From positions 1-42,241 of the forward strand of contig JAMPII010000017.1 of assembly GCA_023662835.1 (NCBI GenBank): DNA of 42,241 bases, read 5' to 3'. The notes under the pieces were generated by a model. The model searched no databases, was not told the DNA's origin, and saw only the letters and a list, made by a program, of their open reading frames with translations. Origin of the DNA: Muribaculaceae bacterium. GTDB lineage: Bacteria > Bacteroidota > Bacteroidia > Bacteroidales > Muribaculaceae. A program made the translations under genes and the position numbers. Each line of letters starts with the position of its first letter. The first letter of the stretch is position 1. Positions 40,063-42,241 of this stretch are shown in pieces.

Positions 40063-42063
40063 ATGAAACGACTCTTATCACTGATCATACTCATTTTCTC
40101 GCTGGGCGCTGCGGCCCAGCAGCTGTCGGTAACGCGGCTGGCAGCCAATGCTATGGATCTCACGACCAGCACCCATCAGCGCTCCGACTTCAACGGCCGG
40201 CCATGCGCGCTGGTGAAGGTGGCCTTGCTTGGCTCGGGCGTGACGTTCGAAGGTAACATTTTCGGCGACGTCGAGCACCACACCAACGAATACTGGGTTT
40301 ATATGACCGAAGGCTCCAAGATGCTCAACGTGAAGCATCCGCAGGCCAAATCGGCGCTCGTGCGTTTCGCCGACTACGGTATCGACCATCTCGAATCAAA
40401 GATGACCTACCTCCTCGAAATCGAGCTTCCCGCCGCCGCGCAGCAGGCCGTAAACCAGCAGGTTATAATCAACTACACTCCTAAAACGGCTATCGTGCTG
40501 ATTAACGGCAACATGATCGACGCCGCGAACGGAACAGCCACAGCCACTCTCCCCGCCGGCACCGAATATTCATTCACCGTAGCCGCCAAAGGCTATGAAT
40601 CAACCGAAGGCACCTTCCGCCTCAAACCCAACTCCCCCACACGCCTCAACATCCAGCTCTATCCCCTCGAATCCCAACCAGCCGCCGATATCGCTCAACC
40701 CACAACGCCTAACCCACAACGCCCAACGCTCAACGCACAGCCCGATGTAGCCTCAATCCGCGCCCAAGCCGAAAAAGCCTACAACGCAAAAGATTACTCC
40801 CTGGCCCGGCAACTCTGCCTCCAAATCCCCGACGATGCCACCGCCCAATTTTACCTCGGCTACATGTATGAATATGGCCACGGGGTAAGCACTGACTATG
40901 CCGAAGCTTTGAAATGGTACCGCAAAGCCGCCGACCAAGGCTATGCGGACGCGCAATTAAATTATGGCTATATGTATGAACTTGGTCTGGGAGTCGGCAA
41001 AGACTATGCTGAGGCTTTGAAGTGGTACCTCAAAGCCGCCGACCAAGGTGATGCCAGAGCGCAACTCAATTATGGCTATATGTATGAACATGGCCTAGGA
41101 GTTGGTAAAGACTATGCTGAGGCTTTGAAGTGGTACCTCAAAGCCGCCGACCAAGGAAACGCAATTGCCCAATCTAACGTAGGTTCAATGTATTATAATG
41201 GTCGAGGAGTAAGTGTTGACTACGGTGAAGCATTGAAATGGTATCGTAAGTCGGCCGACCAAGGCTATGCGGACGCGCAATTATATTATGGCTATATGTA
41301 TGAACATGGCCTAGGAGTTGGTAAAGACTATGCTGAGGCTTTGAAGTGGTACCTCAAAGCCGCCGACCAAGGAAACGCAATTGCCCAATCTAACGTAGGT
41401 TCAATGTATTATAATGGTCGAGGAGTAAGTGTTGACTACGGTGAAGCATTGAAATGGTATCGTAAGTCGGCCGAGCAAGGCTATGCGGACGCGCAATTAT
41501 ATTATGGCTATATGTATGAACTTGGTCTGGGAGTCGGCAAAGACTACACTGAAGCCCTGAAGTGGTACCTCAAAGCTGCCAACCAAGGAAACGCAATTGC
41601 CCAATCTAACGTAGGTTTAATGTATTATAATGGTCGAGGAGTAAGTGTTGACTACGGAGAAGCTTTTAAGTGGTACCTCAAAGCCGCCGACCAAGGAAAC
41701 GCAATTGCCCAAACTAACGTAGGTTCAATGTATTATAATGGTCGAGGAGTAAGTGTTGACTACGGTGAAGCTTTGAAATGGTATCGTAAGTCTGCCGATC
41801 AAGGCCATGCAACAGCCCAAAGCTACCTTGGTGATATGTACTATAATGGCTATGGTGTTAACAAAGATTATACAGAAGCTTTTAACTGGTATCGTAAAGC
41901 TGCCAATCAAGGTTATGCCTATGGACAATACATCCTAGGCTTCATGTATTACTTTGGCCAAGGTTGTAGCGCGGATAAGGCGGAGGCATATAAGTGGCTA
42001 AAAATGGCAGCTGAAAATGGTGAAAAGAGTGCCAAAAAATTTATCGAAGAGCATAAATTCTAG
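40063..42063 (+). CDS. Exported PEGA-domain and Sel1-repeat protein
   Basis: The 666 residues start with a signal peptide (MKRLLSLIILIFSLGAAAQQ). A non-repeat N-terminal domain of about 120 residues follows, then a PEGA-like domain (about residues 145-200: AIVLINGNMIDAANGTATATLPAG and GYESTEGTFRLKPNSP), a proline-rich linker, and eleven Sel1 repeats of exactly 36 residues (about 261-656) of the form AQxxxGxMYxxGxGVxxDYxEALKWYxKAADQG. Sel1 arrays form a helical solenoid for protein binding. Two adjacent 216-base units (41071-41286, 41287-41502) differ by about one base, so the array is freshly amplified. A second copy with an identical 5' end starts 20 bases after the stop. The partner is unknown. 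Confidence 0.88.
   Translation: MKRLLSLIILIFSLGAAAQQLSVTRLAANAMDLTTSTHQRSDFNGRPCALVKVALLGSGVTFEGNIFGDVEHHTNEYWVYMTEGSKMLNVKHPQAKSALVRFADYGIDHLESKMTYLLEIELPAAAQQAVNQQVIINYTPKTAIVLINGNMIDAANGTATATLPAGTEYSFTVAAKGYESTEGTFRLKPNSPTRLNIQLYPLESQPAADIAQPTTPNPQRPTLNAQPDVASIRAQAEKAYNAKDYSLARQLCLQIPDDATAQFYLGYMYEYGHGVSTDYAEALKWYRKAADQGYADAQLNYGYMYELGLGVGKDYAEALKWYLKAADQGDARAQLNYGYMYEHGLGVGKDYAEALKWYLKAADQGNAIAQSNVGSMYYNGRGVSVDYGEALKWYRKSADQGYADAQLYYGYMYEHGLGVGKDYAEALKWYLKAADQGNAIAQSNVGSMYYNGRGVSVDYGEALKWYRKSAEQGYADAQLYYGYMYELGLGVGKDYTEALKWYLKAANQGNAIAQSNVGLMYYNGRGVSVDYGEAFKWYLKAADQGNAIAQTNVGSMYYNGRGVSVDYGEALKWYRKSADQGHATAQSYLGDMYYNGYGVNKDYTEAFNWYRKAANQGYAYGQYILGFMYYFGQGCSADKAEAYKWLKMAAENGEKSAKKFIEEHKF
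41071..41502 (+). repeat. Two near-identical 216-base tandem units in the Sel1 array
   Basis: Each unit encodes two 36-residue Sel1 repeats (types GYMYEHGLGVGKDY and GSMYYNGRGVSVDY). The copies at 41071-41286 and 41287-41502 differ at one base that I can find (GACC to GAGC near the end). Further, more diverged copies of each half flank them. This is a recombination-prone coding repeat. Confidence 0.85.
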
Positions 42064-42083
42064 CAAACACTATAAGTGACTAT

Positions 42084-42241
42084 ATGAAACGACTCTTATC
42101 ACTGATCATACTCATTTTCTCGCTGGGCGCTGCGGCCCAGCAGCTGTCGGTAACGCGGCTGGCAGCCAATGCTATGGATCTCACGACCAGCACCCATCAG
42201 CGCTCCGACTTCAACGGCCGGCCATGCGCGCTGGTGAAGGT
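42084..42241 (+). CDS. Second copy of the PEGA/Sel1-type gene (partial at window end)
   Basis: From its ATG to the window edge all 158 bases are identical to the first 158 bases of the gene at 40063, including synonymous positions, and the last few bases before both ATGs (ACTATATG, preceded by A or G) also match. It encodes the same signal peptide and the start of the same N-terminal domain. The gap after the previous stop is only 20 bases. This shows a recent tandem duplication or gene conversion of the 5' part. How far the identity goes is not visible. Confidence 0.85.
   Translation, partial: MKRLLSLIILIFSLGAAAQQLSVTRLAANAMDLTTSTHQRSDFNGRPCALVK

Noticed and set aside
40843-42030. Regularly spaced repeats resembling an array such as CRISPR
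   Set aside because: The repeats are 108-base coding units with an open frame throughout and no unique spacers; they encode Sel1 repeats.

Overview
The window looks like chromosomal DNA of a Bacteroidota bacterium, order Bacteroidales, plausibly a gut Muribaculaceae-like lineage; I cannot name the species. Supporting signs are a type IX secretion barrel (PorV), a GldD-type lipoprotein, GH78 and GH106 alpha-L-rhamnosidases, a PCMD-domain protein, the Bacteroidota form of YbeY and LptD, and many promoters of the -33 TTTG / -7 TAnnTTTG type with 20-base spacers. There are no insertion sequences, phages or CRISPR arrays.

Region 1 (1-8600, + strand) is the 3' part of a surface-polysaccharide locus. 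Glycosyltransferase genes, a GNAT acetyltransferase, a glucuronyl C5-epimerase-like protein and an acyltransferase form an AT-rich block. A more GC-rich pair follows, a DegT-type sugar aminotransferase and a phosphoglycosyl transferase, and then a strong terminator. The only two long G tracts in the window (G7 and G10) lie in the GNAT and acyltransferase genes. Both put their gene out of frame, and both would be restored by one extra G, so this looks like slipped-strand phase variation of glycan decoration.

Region 2 (8600-17600, - strand) is housekeeping: guaA, a MATE transporter, uvrC, apt, mnmG, ybeY and a nucleoside-recognition (SpmAB-like) membrane protein. A perfect 16-base parS palindrome sits between apt and mnmG.

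Region 3 (17700-31500, - strand) holds a GH106 rhamnosidase, a gldD-sfp-amidase operon, tRNA-Asp with its own promoter and terminator, a two-gene LPS-type phosphotransferase and kinase operon, a 535-base AT-rich gap, recF with a DUF721/DciA-like gene, a PCMD protein, ispF, porV and a membrane TPR protein. A promoter plus terminator pair facing leftward at 31046-31178 predicts a small RNA of about 95 nt that does not overlap any gene.

Region 4 (31500-42241) holds a GH78 rhamnosidase and recA (+), then lptD, an outer-membrane barrel and a lipoprotein (-). It ends with a PEGA/Sel1-repeat protein (+) that is followed directly by a second copy with an identical 5' end, cut by the window edge.
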